Shown here: positions 18,091 to 27,476 of the stretch, in pieces
Layout of the letters: every line of letters begins with the position of its first letter
Numbering within the stretch: position 1 is the first letter of the stretch
Assembly (NCBI RefSeq): GCF_000153285.1
Contig: NZ_CH724168.1
Coordinates: forward strand, 2,147,455 to 2,211,454
Length of the DNA: 64,000 nt
Reading direction: 5' to 3'
DNA from: Synechococcus sp. WH 7805
GTDB taxonomy: Bacteria; Cyanobacteriota; Cyanobacteriia; PCC-6307; Cyanobiaceae
Made by a program: the position numbers and the translations under genes
The notes under the pieces: generated by a model
Databases searched by the model: none
What the model was told of the DNA's origin: nothing
Seen by the model: only the letters and a program-made list of their open reading frames with translations

Positions 18091-18172
18091 GCGGATGTGG
18101 TGGAATTGGTAGACACGCACGTTTGAGGGGCGTGTGGCTTCGGCCTTGCGAGTTCAAGTCTCGCCATCCGCA
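18091..18172 (+). tRNA. trnL: tRNA-Leu, anticodon GAG
   Basis: 82 nt. Acceptor stem GCGGATG pairs with CATCCGC (18165-18171), with A as discriminator. The D arm, an anticodon stem CACGT/GCGTG with loop TTGAGGG (anticodon GAG at 18125-18127), the long class II variable arm and a TTCAAGT T loop closed by GCGAG/CTCGC are all readable. Reads CUC/CUU codons. CCA is not encoded. 25 bases upstream of an LpxB-like coding sequence. Confidence 0.95.
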
Positions 18173-18197
18173 CTTCTTTTCCCCTGATCTGTCGCGC

Positions 18198-19484
18198 GTG
18201 ACGACGAGACCTACAGATCAGGCACTCTCCATCGTTTTTGTTTCGAACGGACCTGGAGAGCTCGCAACATGGGTTCGTCCTCTGGCAGAGCAGCTGCATC
18301 GCCGCCTCTTGATGAGGCCAAGGGCCCCTGGATCACCGGTCAGTCTCCGTCTGGTCTTGGTTCCCTGCCCGAATGCCACCGGTACGGAGGCTGAGGCGGC
18401 TGCGCGGTGGGGCCAGTTCGATCGCATTATTCCGGCGGGACGCTTCTGGACACTGTTGCTGAATCCCATCCGCTACGGACCCTGGCCATCGCGAGGTGTG
18501 GTGGTGTTTCTGGGTGGCGACCAGTTTTGGACCGTGTTGCTTTCGGCCCGTCTCGGGTATCGCCACATCACGTATGCCGAATGGGTGGCACGCTGGCCCC
18601 GCTGGAACGACCGGATCGCTGCGATGGCTCCAGCGGTGCTTGAACAGCTGCCCAGGCGCTTTCGTCCTCGCTGCCGTGTCGTCGGGGACTTGATGGCGGA
18701 TCTCACTGATGACGCCAAAGGCAGAGACCCATTGCCTGAAGGGCTCTGGGTGGCGCTGATGCCTGGTTCAAAGCCCGCCAAGTTGCGGGTGGGCATGCCG
18801 TTTCTGGTGGAGACCGCTGATCGTCTTGCGACCCAGCAGCCCGACTGCCAATTCCTGTTGCCGGTGGCTCCCACCACCAGTCCAGAGGAGCTTCTGCGCT
18901 TCTCCAGCGCAACCAATCCAATTGCCTCCAGCTACCGCGGTGGCATCCGCTCCTTGCTGCCTGCTGACGATGACTGGCCATGGCGTCGCCTGCTGACCCA
19001 TGCCGGCACGGTGATCCATCTGCAGGAAGATCCGCCTGCCCATGGCGCGCTTAGCCAGTGTGCGCTTGCTCTCACCACCGTTGGAGCGAATACCGCTGAG
19101 CTCGGTGCTCTTGGGGTGCCGATGATTGTGCTTGTGCCAACGCAACATCTTGGGGTGATGCAGGCCTGGGATGGCTGGCTTGGTCTGCTTGCCCGACTTC
19201 CAGTTCTGCGACGGCTCATCGGACTTCTCCTCAGCGCCTGGCGCATGCGAAACCATGGCCTACTGGCTTGGCCGAACATCGCTGCCGGACGGATGGTGGT
19301 TCCCGAGCGTGTCGGGCCGATCACGCCTGAGGACATCGCCGGGGAAGCTCTCGAATGGCTTCAGGCACCTGAACGTCTGGATGGCCAACGCGAGGATTTG
19401 CGCAGACTGCGCGGACAGCCCGGTGCTGTGGCAGCTCTGGCTGAGGAAGTGCGGGAGCTGCTTCCGCTTGCTCTTTCCGATTAG
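18198..19484 (+). CDS. Lipid-A-disaccharide synthase-related glycosyltransferase (LpxB-like)
   Basis: 428 residues from GTG 18198, chosen because the frame upstream runs into the tRNA. The GT-B fold is suggested by [19 protein letters not shown] at the N-terminus, [18 protein letters not shown] in the middle, and the C-terminal nucleotide-sugar site [24 protein letters not shown]. This matches the cyanobacterial family usually annotated lipid-A-disaccharide synthase-related. Marine Synechococcus make simplified lipid A, so the donor and acceptor here are uncertain. Cytoplasmic or membrane-associated. Confidence 0.78.
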   Translation: MTTRPTDQALSIVFVSNGPGELATWVRPLAEQLHRRLLMRPRAPGSPVSLRLVLVPCPNATGTEAEAAARWGQFDRIIPAGRFWTLLLNPIRYGPWPSRGVVVFLGGDQFWTVLLSARLGYRHITYAEWVARWPRWNDRIAAMAPAVLEQLPRRFRPRCRVVGDLMADLTDDAKGRDPLPEGLWVALMPGSKPAKLRVGMPFLVETADRLATQQPDCQFLLPVAPTTSPEELLRFSSATNPIASSYRGGIRSLLPADDDWPWRRLLTHAGTVIHLQEDPPAHGALSQCALALTTVGANTAELGALGVPMIVLVPTQHLGVMQAWDGWLGLLARLPVLRRLIGLLLSAWRMRNHGLLAWPNIAAGRMVVPERVGPITPEDIAGEALEWLQAPERLDGQREDLRRLRGQPGAVAALAEEVRELLPLALSD

Positions 19485-19509
19485 GGTCCGCCCCACCTGC
19501 TGCAAATTG

Positions 19510-19923
19510 ATGTCCAGCTCTCTCCCCGCCGAAGGCGATCGCGTGGAGCGTTCTCCGGACGAATGGAAACAGCAGCTCACCCCCGAGCAGTTCCAAGTTG
19601 CCCGGCAGGGGGGGACTGAACGCGCCTTCACCGGGGCCTATTGGAATCACAAGGACGACGGCACCTATCACTGCATCTGCTGTGATGCGCCACTGTTCAG
19701 TTCGAGCACCAAATTCGAGTCCGGGACAGGCTGGCCCAGTTTCTGGGATGGGGTGAGCTCAGGTGCGATTCGCACCAAGGAGGACCGCACCCATGGCATG
19801 GTGCGCACTGAAATTCTCTGTGCCCGATGTGATGCCCATCTGGGCCATGTCTTCCCTGATGGTCCGACGCCTACAGGGCAGCGTTACTGCGTGAACAGCG
19901 CGTCACTCCAGTTCAAGGGTTAG
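19510..19923 (+). CDS. msrB: Peptide-methionine (R)-S-oxide reductase MsrB
   Basis: 137 residues from ATG 19510. MsrB reduces methionine-R-sulfoxide in proteins with thioredoxin. The family is unmistakable: [19 protein letters not shown], the zinc-binding CxxC pairs (CICC and CARC), [21 protein letters not shown], and the catalytic cysteine in [11 protein letters not shown]. Cytoplasmic. Convergent with the PRC-barrel gene, 20 bases away. Confidence 0.97.
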   Translation: MSSSLPAEGDRVERSPDEWKQQLTPEQFQVARQGGTERAFTGAYWNHKDDGTYHCICCDAPLFSSSTKFESGTGWPSFWDGVSSGAIRTKEDRTHGMVRTEILCARCDAHLGHVFPDGPTPTGQRYCVNSASLQFKG

Positions 19924-19943
19924 GACAATCGCTATCGATGGAT

Positions 19944-20999
19944 CTACCAGGGATCATCCATCGGTTCCCTGGGGGCGCTGGATTGAGGTTCATCATCCAA
20001 GGGCTCCACATCCAAAGGTTCACCCGGTCGCTCGATCGGTCGTCGCGATGCCGGCCGCGGCCGCTGATCGCTGCGTGGTTGAGGTGGGACCTCGTCGTAG
20101 CGAGGAGGCTCGGAGTCGAAGTCTCGGGACTGATAGCTCTCACGAGGCTGGTAGCTCTCCTGAGGTTGATAGCGCTCAGGGTCTTCCTCGAGTGGCAGTT
20201 CATCGAGGTAGCGCCTGCGGCGGACCTCGTCCTGGCGGGGCTGCTCCAGTTCCACGTACTCGAGCTCGTCCTGATCCACGTCAAACCTCTGGGAGGAGGA
20301 GGCTCCCAGCTGCCTTGGAGTGTCTTCGGCGCTCTGACCAGAGCTCAACTGATTCTCCACAGGCACCACGTTCACCCTGTAGCGATCCCGCTCCTGTTCT
20401 TCCCAGCTGGGGCCACCAACGCCCAGCTTTTCGAGAAAGCCGCTGTTGAGTTGTTTGAGTTTTTCCTCAGCTCCCTCATAAACAATGATCCGGTCAGCCC
20501 CGCTGCTCACGATTTCGTCGACGGGGATTTCCCAGGTGCTCAGCACCCCTTCACCCAGCAGGGGGACGCCCACGGCCCCCATCACAAGCGTGGTGAGTTC
20601 TCCGGTTTCGATGTCGAAGGAGAAACCGAGCACCCTGCCGAGCTGCTGGCCCGATTCGGTGATCACCTGGCAGTTGATCACCCGGCTGTAGCGCTCGGGT
20701 GAAAAGGCTTCACTCAGGGAATCGGCTGAATCCACGAGGATCACGTCGCCCACCTGACGGATGCGATCCAGGGGCATCCAGCGAGGGAGCCCCGGCAGGA
20801 ATCGGGTGAGGGGGTTATCACGCAGACCGAGGGCGACGACCTCGCGGCCGTCAATGTCCACGATCACCTCACCCACCACACCGAGGCGGCGCCCGGTATC
20901 GCGGGTGATCACCTGGGTGCCCATGAGCTCAGACCTCAGCCAGAGGCGATCACTGGGCACGTTGGCCAGTGGATCATTGGAAGACGACGACAAACTCAA
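19944..20999 (-). CDS. Two-domain PRC-barrel protein with disordered acidic/arginine tail
   Basis: 351 residues. Two PRC-barrel domains are visible, about 22-105 (RRLGVVGEVIVDIDGREVVAL) and 108-185 (QQLGRVLGFSFDIETGELTTL). The remaining 160 residues are low complexity, rich in Glu, Arg, Pro and Tyr (repeats of QPQESYQPRESYQ). PRC barrels are small beta-barrel modules of photosystem-associated, RNA maturation and other proteins; similar cyanobacterial proteins have been linked to the photosynthetic apparatus. The function here is unassigned. Confidence 0.8.
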   Translation of the reverse strand: MSLSSSSNDPLANVPSDRLWLRSELMGTQVITRDTGRRLGVVGEVIVDIDGREVVALGLRDNPLTRFLPGLPRWMPLDRIRQVGDVILVDSADSLSEAFSPERYSRVINCQVITESGQQLGRVLGFSFDIETGELTTLVMGAVGVPLLGEGVLSTWEIPVDEIVSSGADRIIVYEGAEEKLKQLNSGFLEKLGVGGPSWEEQERDRYRVNVVPVENQLSSGQSAEDTPRQLGASSSQRFDVDQDELEYVELEQPRQDEVRRRRYLDELPLEEDPERYQPQESYQPRESYQSRDFDSEPPRYDEVPPQPRSDQRPRPASRRPIERPGEPLDVEPLDDEPQSSAPREPMDDPW

Positions 21000-21059
21000 C
21001 CGCAGGCCTCAGCCGGAGGGATTTGCGTCATTTTGACGCAAGGAGTCGACGCCGGCCCG

Positions 21060-24000
21060 TCAGGCTGCATCCGGGAGGCCAACCACTTGGGTGTGGGCGC
21101 CTCGTGCCTGGGTCACACCGATGGTTCTGGTCGAGGCACCGATCATCGGTCGACGGTGACTGACCACGAGGAACTGGGCCTGCTCGGCCTGCCGGGCGAT
21201 CAGCGCCGCCAGGCGCTCCACATTCACGCCGTCCAAGAAACTGTCCACCTCATCGAGGGCGTAGAACGGCGATGGTCTGAAGCGCTGCAGCGCGAACAGG
21301 AAGCTGAGGGCGGTGAGGGATTTCTCACCGCCCGACATGGCAGCGAGGCGACGCACCGCCTTGCCCTTGGGATGCGCGACCAAGGTCAAGCCACCTTCAA
21401 GGGGGTCTTCGGGATTGTCCAGCTGCAACTTGCCGTCGCCATCGGACAGGCTCGCGAAAATCTCGCGGAAGTGTCCATCGACCGCTTCGAAAGCCTCCAT
21501 GAAGGCTTCTTGGCGGAGCGTGGCAACGGTTTCGATCCGCAGCAGCAGTTCTTCTCGTTCCTGACTGAGCAACTCCAGGCGTTCGCCAAGATCTCCGAGG
21601 CGCTGCTCAAGTTCTTGCAGTTCTTCCAGAGCCAACATGTTCACTGGCTCTAAAGCTTCCATGCGCCGTTGAAGCTGTTGCAGCTGCTCTTGCAGCGCCT
21701 CGAGGCCACCGTCACGGACGGCGTCACTGATCTCCGGCAGTGGATCGGGGAGGGAGGATTTGAGTTCGTCCAGCCGCATGCTGCCACTGCGCAGCTGTTC
21801 CTCCAATCCAATGCGTTCCTCGCGCAACCGCTCCAGTTCCCAGCGGGCCTGCTGCAGCCCTTGACGTTGTTCCGCAACGGAGGCTTCCGCCTCATCGCGG
21901 GCACGACGTTCCTCTCCGAAGCGTGTCTGCAGATCCTGTTGCTGGGCGTTGAGGGCATCGCGACGTCTGTTCAGATCCTGGTGCTGCTGCCGCCAACGTC
22001 CGTGAGTCTCAGCGAGGGTCTGGACTGCTTCTTTGAGGGACTGTTCGTCCCGTTCGAGTCCTTGCAGCTGATCGGCCAGGCGTTGGGCCGTCATCTGGCG
22101 GTCACGGTCCTGCTGCAGCAGGGTGTCGCGTTGACGGCGGGCTGTCTCAAGGGCTGCATCGGCCTGTTCCAGGCTCTTTTGGAGAGCTTGCCAGCGCTCG
22201 GTATCGGCATTCGCTTCTCCCTTGCTCTCCTGCTGATCGAGTTGCTGGAGATCGCTCTGCAGGGGGCTGAGTGCTGTTTCGATCTCCTGGAGACGATGGC
22301 GGTCCTGGGCACCGGTTTCCTGCAGCTCCTGCAGCCTGCGTTGATGGTGCTGCAGGCGTTCCAGTAGAGGGCCGTGGGAACGGCGTGCTGCCTGGCGTTC
22401 CGCCTCCAGGGCTGCCTGGCGTTGCTCGAGCTGGCGCAACCCCGGGCGTTGCTCCTCAAGCTGTGCTGTTAGGCGGTGTTCTTCTCGGCAGCAGGCGGCG
22501 AGGGTCTCTCCCAGTTCCAGCAGTCGTTGCCGCAGGGGAGCGGCCTCATCCCCTTCGCTGCTCACACCGAAGCTGAGTCCGCCGCTCCGCTGACTCAGGC
22601 TGCCTCCGGTCATGGCGCCGCTTTTTTCCAGCAGCTCACCATCGAGGGTGACGGCACGGGAGCGGCCCAGCACGCGTCGGGCACTGCCCAGGTCTGTGAA
22701 GACTTGGGTGTCACCGAACACGTAGGCGAACACCTCTCCATAGATCGGTTCGTATCGAATCAGGTCGACGGCCCTGCCGATCAGGCCATCCGCGTTGTCA
22801 CCGTCTGGCCTGCGCCCACGGGCCATGGCTGCGCCTCCGCCACTGCCGGGAGCGCGGATCTTGTTGAGAGGCAGAAAGGTGAGACGTCCGGCCCTGCGGC
22901 TCTTCAGGAGATCAATGGCCCGTGCGGCGATGCGGTCGTCGTCGACCACCACCTGGCCCATACGGGCGCCGGCCGCCACTTCGAGCGCCATGCGGTGGCG
23001 GTCCTCCACTTCCCCAAGCTGTGCAACCGGTCCATGGATACCCTCCAGGCCGGACTCGAGCAGAAGGCGCAGGGCTCCGGTGCCGCGGCTTTCCTGAAGA
23101 GCTTCGCGCCGGCTGTCCTGGCGTGCGATCTCCCGTTCCAGTCGTGTCTGCTCCTGCTCAAGCCGGGCGCGGGTGCGCTGCTGAATCGCCACAGAGTCCG
23201 CCAGCTGTTGCAGCTGTTCCTGTCCGCTGCGGATCGCGTTGAGCAGGGTCTGCCACTCCTGCTCCAGTTGCTCCTGCAGCGTCTGAACCCTGCGGTCTTC
23301 TCCGCCGTCCTGGTCCCGTTCCAGCTCTAGGTCGTGCCTGCGCTTGTCGCTCTGGCGCAGCCGCTCCATCAGTTGCTGACGCTCTTCCTGCAGAGGCGCC
23401 AGGGAGGCCTGCAGCTGCTGCCGGCGGCGGCTGCGCTCACGCTGCTCCTCAATCCAGGTGCTCGAACGGCCGGCCACTTCCCCTAGCCGACGGCGCGAGA
23501 GCTCCACAGCTCCTTCCGCCCTGCGGCAGTCCTCATCCGCACGTTCGAGCGCTGCCGGGTCGGCGCTGAGCCGCAGGGATTCGGATTCCGATTGAATCTG
23601 CCCCCTGCGCCCCTGCAGGTCATGGCGCAGGGCCTGCAGCCGTTCGCCTTCCTGCTGGTGCTGCGCTGCCTGTCTTTCGAGTTCGCGGCTCTGAGGATCG
23701 AGTCCGGCCAGCTCCGCCTGCACTCCCAGCAACTTGTCTTCGCCAAGGGCCTTGACGTTGTCCTGCAGTGTTTTCAGCTTGGCGGCCGCCTCTTGAAGTG
23801 TGGTCTCCCGTTCTTCGATGGAACGGGAGTCGCGGGCGTCCTGATCACCCAGCTGCTGGTGCCGCTGTTGAAGGCGGTGGCATTCGGCTTGGGCTGCGTC
23901 GTAGGCCAGGACTAGTTCCTGTCGGCGACCCAGCTGGAGCTGTTCCCGCAGCTCCTGATAGGCCCTGGCCTTGGCGCAATCTTTTTCGAGCCGCGCTCGC

Positions 24001-24665
24001 GTGGCCAGAAGTTCCTGCTCAACGATGCGGCAACGTTCCTGCCGTTCCTGCACGTCGTCTAGTTTTCTGCGGCTCTGTTCGATGCGGGTGTCGAATAGAG
24101 CCACTCCGGCCAGTTCATCAATGAGGCCGCGACGGTCACGGTTGCTCATCGAGACGATTCGGGTCACGTCCCCTTGCATCACCACATTGCTTCCTTCGGG
24201 ATCGATCCGAAGCCGTCGGAGCTGGGTCTGAAGCTGTTGCAGATTGCAAGGGATCCCGTCGGCGCTGTAACTGCTGTTGTAGGAGCCGCCAGGCATCACC
24301 CGTAATTTGCGGGTCACTGTCCATTCGGTCTGATCGGACCGGATCCAGGGTCCCTCTGCCGGAGCTTCGATGCCTTCCTCAGCTGCATCCGGTTGCCAAT
24401 CGGAGAGATCGAACCGCACGCTCACGGTGGTTTCAGCTGATTTGCCTGCCTTGAGAACCCCGCTGTTCACCAGGTCCGGCAAACGATCAGCCCGCATGCC
24501 TCGGCTATTGGCGAGACCGAGGCAGAAGAGCACGCCATCGAGAATATTGCTCTTGCCCGATCCATTAGGCCCGGTCACGACAGTGAAACCGGGCTCCAGG
24601 GGGATGCTCATCGCCCCCCCGAAGGACTTGAAGTGCGTCAGCCCTACCTGATTGATATGTACCAA
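21060..24665 (-). CDS. smc: Chromosome segregation protein SMC
   Basis: 1201 residues, the full length of bacterial SMC. Domain order: Walker A GPNGSGKSNILDGV near residue 33; long coiled coil (about 170-500, Gln/Arg/Glu/Leu-rich); hinge (about 520-680, near LRLLLESGLEGIHGPVAQLG and GVFAYVFGDT-type segments); second coiled coil; then the signature LAAMSGGEKSLTALSFLFAL and Walker B YALDEVDSFLDG near the C-terminus. It dimerises and organises the chromosome with ScpA/ScpB, which are not in this window. GC-rich and strongly biased, with large antisense open frames that are shadows. Confidence 0.97.
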   Translation of the reverse strand: MVHINQVGLTHFKSFGGAMSIPLEPGFTVVTGPNGSGKSNILDGVLFCLGLANSRGMRADRLPDLVNSGVLKAGKSAETTVSVRFDLSDWQPDAAEEGIEAPAEGPWIRSDQTEWTVTRKLRVMPGGSYNSSYSADGIPCNLQQLQTQLRRLRIDPEGSNVVMQGDVTRIVSMSNRDRRGLIDELAGVALFDTRIEQSRRKLDDVQERQERCRIVEQELLATRARLEKDCAKARAYQELREQLQLGRRQELVLAYDAAQAECHRLQQRHQQLGDQDARDSRSIEERETTLQEAAAKLKTLQDNVKALGEDKLLGVQAELAGLDPQSRELERQAAQHQQEGERLQALRHDLQGRRGQIQSESESLRLSADPAALERADEDCRRAEGAVELSRRRLGEVAGRSSTWIEEQRERSRRRQQLQASLAPLQEERQQLMERLRQSDKRRHDLELERDQDGGEDRRVQTLQEQLEQEWQTLLNAIRSGQEQLQQLADSVAIQQRTRARLEQEQTRLEREIARQDSRREALQESRGTGALRLLLESGLEGIHGPVAQLGEVEDRHRMALEVAAGARMGQVVVDDDRIAARAIDLLKSRRAGRLTFLPLNKIRAPGSGGGAAMARGRRPDGDNADGLIGRAVDLIRYEPIYGEVFAYVFGDTQVFTDLGSARRVLGRSRAVTLDGELLEKSGAMTGGSLSQRSGGLSFGVSSEGDEAAPLRQRLLELGETLAACCREEHRLTAQLEEQRPGLRQLEQRQAALEAERQAARRSHGPLLERLQHHQRRLQELQETGAQDRHRLQEIETALSPLQSDLQQLDQQESKGEANADTERWQALQKSLEQADAALETARRQRDTLLQQDRDRQMTAQRLADQLQGLERDEQSLKEAVQTLAETHGRWRQQHQDLNRRRDALNAQQQDLQTRFGEERRARDEAEASVAEQRQGLQQARWELERLREERIGLEEQLRSGSMRLDELKSSLPDPLPEISDAVRDGGLEALQEQLQQLQRRMEALEPVNMLALEELQELEQRLGDLGERLELLSQEREELLLRIETVATLRQEAFMEAFEAVDGHFREIFASLSDGDGKLQLDNPEDPLEGGLTLVAHPKGKAVRRLAAMSGGEKSLTALSFLFALQRFRPSPFYALDEVDSFLDGVNVERLAALIARQAEQAQFLVVSHRRPMIGASTRTIGVTQARGAHTQVVGLPDAA

Positions 24666-24728
24666 CAGGTGCCACAGCTGTCAGCGTGCTGAAACTAGCG
24701 AAATACCTGAAAAGCTCAAGCGTCCTGT

Positions 24729-25130
24729 TCAGGTTTGTGACCTTGAGAACTGGCTGAACCGGCAAAGCCCTTCGCTCAGCGATACATAAACGGGTTCAGG
24801 CATGCCGATTCCGGCCATGCCGGTCAGCTCCAGGTTCACCGGCTGATCGGCCGCGGCTGGAAGGTTGCCGCGATAGGTACCCGCCACCACTCGTCGCGCC
24901 CAGCCTCGACCTCCGGAGACTGCAGCGGCTTGCCGGTCGAGCCACACCAGTCGGTGGGGGGGGAGCGGAGTTGCGCTCTGCGCAGGTCCGTTGAGGACGG
25001 GAATGGCGTCGAGCCGCCAGCTGCGGCAACTGTCACCGTCTTCAAGCAGCAGGTCGAGATGGCAGCCCCGAGGATCGTCTGGAGCACCGAAATGCTCAAG
25101 CAGCACGTAACGGTGTGGATCGGCGAGCAT
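24729..25130 (-). CDS. Small protein resembling the LigD 3'-phosphoesterase domain
   Basis: 133 residues. The N-terminus RYVLLEHFGAPDDPRGCHLD and LLLEDGDSCRSWRLD, with the middle segment VSGGRGWARRVVAGTY, resembles stand-alone proteins related to the phosphoesterase (PE) domain of bacterial LigD ligases. In true PE domains a His-rich metal centre trims 3' ends. Here the His in LLEHF and the CHLDLLLE segment would be the counterparts. The match is by eye only and other residues are diverged, so catalytic activity is not claimed. It stands alone between smc and a divergent gene. Confidence 0.5.
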   Translation of the reverse strand: MLADPHRYVLLEHFGAPDDPRGCHLDLLLEDGDSCRSWRLDAIPVLNGPAQSATPLPPHRLVWLDRQAAAVSGGRGWARRVVAGTYRGNLPAAADQPVNLELTGMAGIGMPEPVYVSLSEGLCRFSQFSRSQT

Positions 25131-25184
25131 GGGTTTCCTGCGCAGGTCACCACCCCTAACCTGACGGTGTCTACAAGGATCGCC

Positions 25185-25625
25185 TTGGATTCAGCTCCAT
25201 CCCCTGCCGAGTCGACTGCGGAACCTCAGGATCTGGCGACTCGATTTCGAGACCGCTTTGAGACGCTTCTCCCTGAGATCAAGCGCCGCTGGCCGGAGGT
25301 GACACATCAGGCGCTGGAAGCCACCCGCGGAAGTCTTGATGATGTGGTGCATCTGATCTCCACCCAATCCGACCGCGCGTCTTCATCGGTGCAGCACCAG
25401 CTCGAGGAACTGCTGCATCAAGCTGGTGATCGAACGCGCAATCTTGTGGACAGCCTCGAGCCTCTTGAGGAACAGCTCGAGCAGTTGCTGGATGAACTGA
25501 ACCGCACCCTGCGCCCGAAAATTGAGAAGCCCCTGCGGGAGCGCCCCCTGCTTTCTGTGGCTGTGGCTGCGGGTGTGGGGGTGTTGGTCGGAGCCTTTCT
25601 TACCAGCGGCCGGCGCTCCTCATGA
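25185..25625 (+). CDS. DUF883-like membrane-anchored protein
   Basis: 146 residues from TTG 25185, with AAGGA six bases upstream (a GTG at 25167 is the alternative). The middle is a long amphipathic helix (about residues 20-110; DRASSSVQHQLEELLHQAG and EPLEEQLEQLLDEL) and the C-terminus is a transmembrane helix (LLSVAVAAGVGVLVGAFL). This layout resembles ElaB/YqjD (DUF883), membrane-anchored proteins that in E. coli associate with ribosomes. The stop overlaps the next start (ATGA), so the two genes are coupled. Confidence 0.62.
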   Translation: MDSAPSPAESTAEPQDLATRFRDRFETLLPEIKRRWPEVTHQALEATRGSLDDVVHLISTQSDRASSSVQHQLEELLHQAGDRTRNLVDSLEPLEEQLEQLLDELNRTLRPKIEKPLRERPLLSVAVAAGVGVLVGAFLTSGRRSS

Positions 25626-26020
25626 GTGAACTGCCCCGGTCGCAGGAGCCTCGTCCTCGCGGGCTCGGCGCGGCCGCCAGGGTGACGGCCCTGGCGGGTT
25701 CGGTGATGGATCTTCACGTGCGCATTGCACTCCAGGAGGTTGATCGCGAAAAGCGACGCCTGATCAGTGGTGGAGTGTTCCTGGCGATGGGCGGAACCTT
25801 GATGCTTCTGGCACTGGTGGCCGCAGAAGCGGCGTTGCTGGTTTGGGTGCTGGAGGCCTGGGACTGGTCCCTGCTTCAGGCGTTGCTCGGTTTGGCTGTG
25901 CTCAACCTGGTGGTGGCTGGGATCAGCCTGCGCGTGGGCGGGCAACTGGCCAAGGGGCCTTACCTGCCCCAGACCCTTGAGGGACTGTCGCGCACGACCC
26001 GCGCTGTTCTCGGCCGCTGA
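25622..26020 (+). CDS. Phage-holin-family-like membrane protein (Act_hol/DUF1469 type)
   Basis: 132 residues from ATG 25622, overlapping the preceding stop by 4 bases. A polar N-terminus is followed by two transmembrane helices (GGVFLAMGGTLMLLALVAAE and LLQALLGLAVLNLVVAGISL). The IALQEVDREKRRLISGG segment before the first helix is typical of the widespread holin-like partner of DUF883-type proteins. These chromosomal pairs are not phage lysis genes; the role is unknown, probably membrane- or stress-related. Confidence 0.7.
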   Translation: MSELPRSQEPRPRGLGAAARVTALAGSVMDLHVRIALQEVDREKRRLISGGVFLAMGGTLMLLALVAAEAALLVWVLEAWDWSLLQALLGLAVLNLVVAGISLRVGGQLAKGPYLPQTLEGLSRTTRAVLGR

Positions 26021-26023
26021 GCT

Positions 26024-27196
26024 TCAGCGCACGTCGTAGTGCAACCAGCGGCAGTCGATGCCGCCATTGCTGATCGGAATCCTGCGGGTGGCCTTCATGC
26101 GAAGGGCTCCCGTGAGCTGGGGGTTGCCGCTGAGCACCCACAGCGCCCAGCCCGATGCCTGCTCTTTGGCGTAGCGGCCCAGATCGGAGTAAAGACTCTC
26201 CAGATCGCTTCCCGCACCAATGCGTTCGCCGTAGGGCGGATTGCACACCAGCGTTCCAGGTCCCTGCGGCAGGGCGAAGTTGTGGAACGAGCCTGTCTGG
26301 ATCTCCACCACGTTCTCCAGGCCTGCGGCCTGAACGTTGGCTCTGGCTTGATCGGCGATGCTGGGATCGGCTTCAAACCCCTGAATCAGGGGAAGGTCCC
26401 GCTGCCTGCATGCCCGGCCCTGAGCGCGTTGTCTCTCGGCGTCCCATTGCTCCAGGTTGAAGTCGGCCCAGCTTTCGAGAGCGAAGAAACGATCGAGTCC
26501 TGGTGCGAGCTGCAGAGCCATGGCGGCTGCTTCGATCAGAAGGGTTCCGGAACCGCAGAGAGGATCCACCAGCGGGCCTGTGCCATCCCAGCCGGAGAGC
26601 CGGATCAGCCCTGCAGCCAGGTTTTCCTTTAATGGCGCTGCTCCCATGGCTGCGCGATAGCCGCGCCGGTGCAGGCTGCCACCGGAGCCATCGAGGCTGA
26701 GCGTGGCCTCGCCGCGGTGGAGATGCAGATGCAGGCTTAGATCCGGCTCTTCAAGGTCGATGGACGAGCGTTTGCCCCAGAGGTCTCGTTGCCGGTCGAT
26801 CACTGCGTTCTTCACCTGCAGGGCCGTGAAATGGCTGTGGTTCAGTCCAGGGGCGGTGCCGGTCACGTCCACTCGGAACGTCATCGAGGGATGCAACCAT
26901 CGCTCCCAGTCGAGGGCTTGTTGGATGCCGTCGTAGAGATCATCACGCTCTCTGCAGGGGAAGTGGCTCATTTCGCGGAGCAGCCGAAACGGCAGTCGCG
27001 CTTGGAGATGCAGTCTGTAGAGGCAGGCCATGTCGGCTGCAAAAGAAGCGGCACGGCGGAGAGGCTTCACCTCCTTGGCTCCAAGAGCGTCTAGTTCTGC
27101 AGCTCCGATGTCTTCCAGCCCCTGGGGGAGGACAGCAATGCACGAGACCCGATTGACTGAATGGCGGTGTTCCCTCCCCACGCTGCTGTGCTCCAC
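26024..27196 (-). CDS. RlmL/YpsC-family class I rRNA methyltransferase
   Basis: About 390 residues. The THUMP domain is at the N-terminus (CIAVLPQGLEDIGAAELDALGA) and the methyltransferase at the C-terminus, with motif I DPLCGSGTLLIEAA, motif with GFEADPSIADQARAN, and the catalytic motif IV NPPYGERIG expected for N2-guanine methylation in 23S rRNA. The start is uncertain: GTG at 27196 or 27181 are candidates, and the family N-terminus would fit a start slightly downstream where no start codon exists. It is divergent from tmRNA, and its start is only about 20 bases from the acceptor piece. Confidence 0.85.
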   Translation of the reverse strand: MEHSSVGREHRHSVNRVSCIAVLPQGLEDIGAAELDALGAKEVKPLRRAASFAADMACLYRLHLQARLPFRLLREMSHFPCRERDDLYDGIQQALDWERWLHPSMTFRVDVTGTAPGLNHSHFTALQVKNAVIDRQRDLWGKRSSIDLEEPDLSLHLHLHRGEATLSLDGSGGSLHRRGYRAAMGAAPLKENLAAGLIRLSGWDGTGPLVDPLCGSGTLLIEAAAMALQLAPGLDRFFALESWADFNLEQWDAERQRAQGRACRQRDLPLIQGFEADPSIADQARANVQAAGLENVVEIQTGSFHNFALPQGPGTLVCNPPYGERIGAGSDLESLYSDLGRYAKEQASGWALWVLSGNPQLTGALRMKATRRIPISNGGIDCRWLHYDVR

Positions 27197-27210
27197 GTCA
27201 CCACTGCTGT

Positions 27211-27216
27211 CAGAAT
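27211..27216 (+). promoter_or_regulatory. Possible -10 box for the permuted tmRNA
   Basis: CAGAAT, preceded by TGCTGT (an extended -10-like TGn), stands just before the acceptor piece. No convincing -35 is seen. Tentative. Confidence 0.3.
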
Positions 27217-27219
27217 GGC

Positions 27220-27292
27220 AAGGTCCGGTTTCGACCGGACTAGGTGATCCACACCAGTGTTTCGGACAGCGGTTCGATTCCGCTCAGCTCCA
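27220..27292 (+). ncRNA. ssrA: tmRNA acceptor piece (permuted two-piece ssrA, 3' half)
   Basis: This piece is encoded upstream of the coding piece. It contains a CCGGT-TTCG-ACCGG hairpin (27225-27238), the T arm AGCGG-TTCGATT-CCGCT (27268-27284) and the 3' acceptor strand CAGCTCC plus A (27285-27292). That strand pairs, with one G-U pair, with GGGGCTG at 27305-27311. The 12 bases between (27293-27304) would be the removed spacer. The 5' limit is approximate; CCA is not encoded. Order acceptor-before-coding is the circular permutation described for the Prochlorococcus/marine Synechococcus lineage. Confidence 0.85.
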
Positions 27293-27304
27293 TTCCCCCT
27301 TCCC

Positions 27305-27476
27305 GGGGCTGCAATGGTTTCGACGGGGCATGAGGAGGGTGACTGAAGCCTGCTCGGTGAGAGCAAACACGTAACTGCGAACAACATCGTTCGTTTCTCC
27401 CGTCAAGCAGCCCCTGTTGCTGCCTGACCCTTAGGGGAGATGGGGTGAAGTCAGCCTTATCACCCAATTGACTCAC
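27305..27476 (+). ncRNA. ssrA: tmRNA coding piece with tag reading frame (ssrA)
   Basis: Starts with the universal 5' block GGGGCTGCAATGGTTTCGAC, then the region upstream of the resume codon (GTAACTGCGAACAACATCG). The resume codon is GCG at 27377. The frame reads ANNIVRFSRQAAPVAA and stops at TGA 27425-27427, which matches the tag type expected for this lineage. A GGGTGA...TCACCC hairpin follows, and a GGGGGC-TGGAAG-GCCCCC hairpin lies at 27477-27494. The 3' end is not resolvable by eye. Its last part is duplicated at the far end of the integrated element. Role: rescue of stalled ribosomes with SmpB. Confidence 0.9.

Noticed and set aside
22476-23330. Long plus-strand frame (284 codons) antisense to smc
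   Set aside because: It runs inside the GC-rich smc coiled-coil region, where antisense frames arise because of third-position bias; composition is Arg/Gln/His-like noise and there is no start context.
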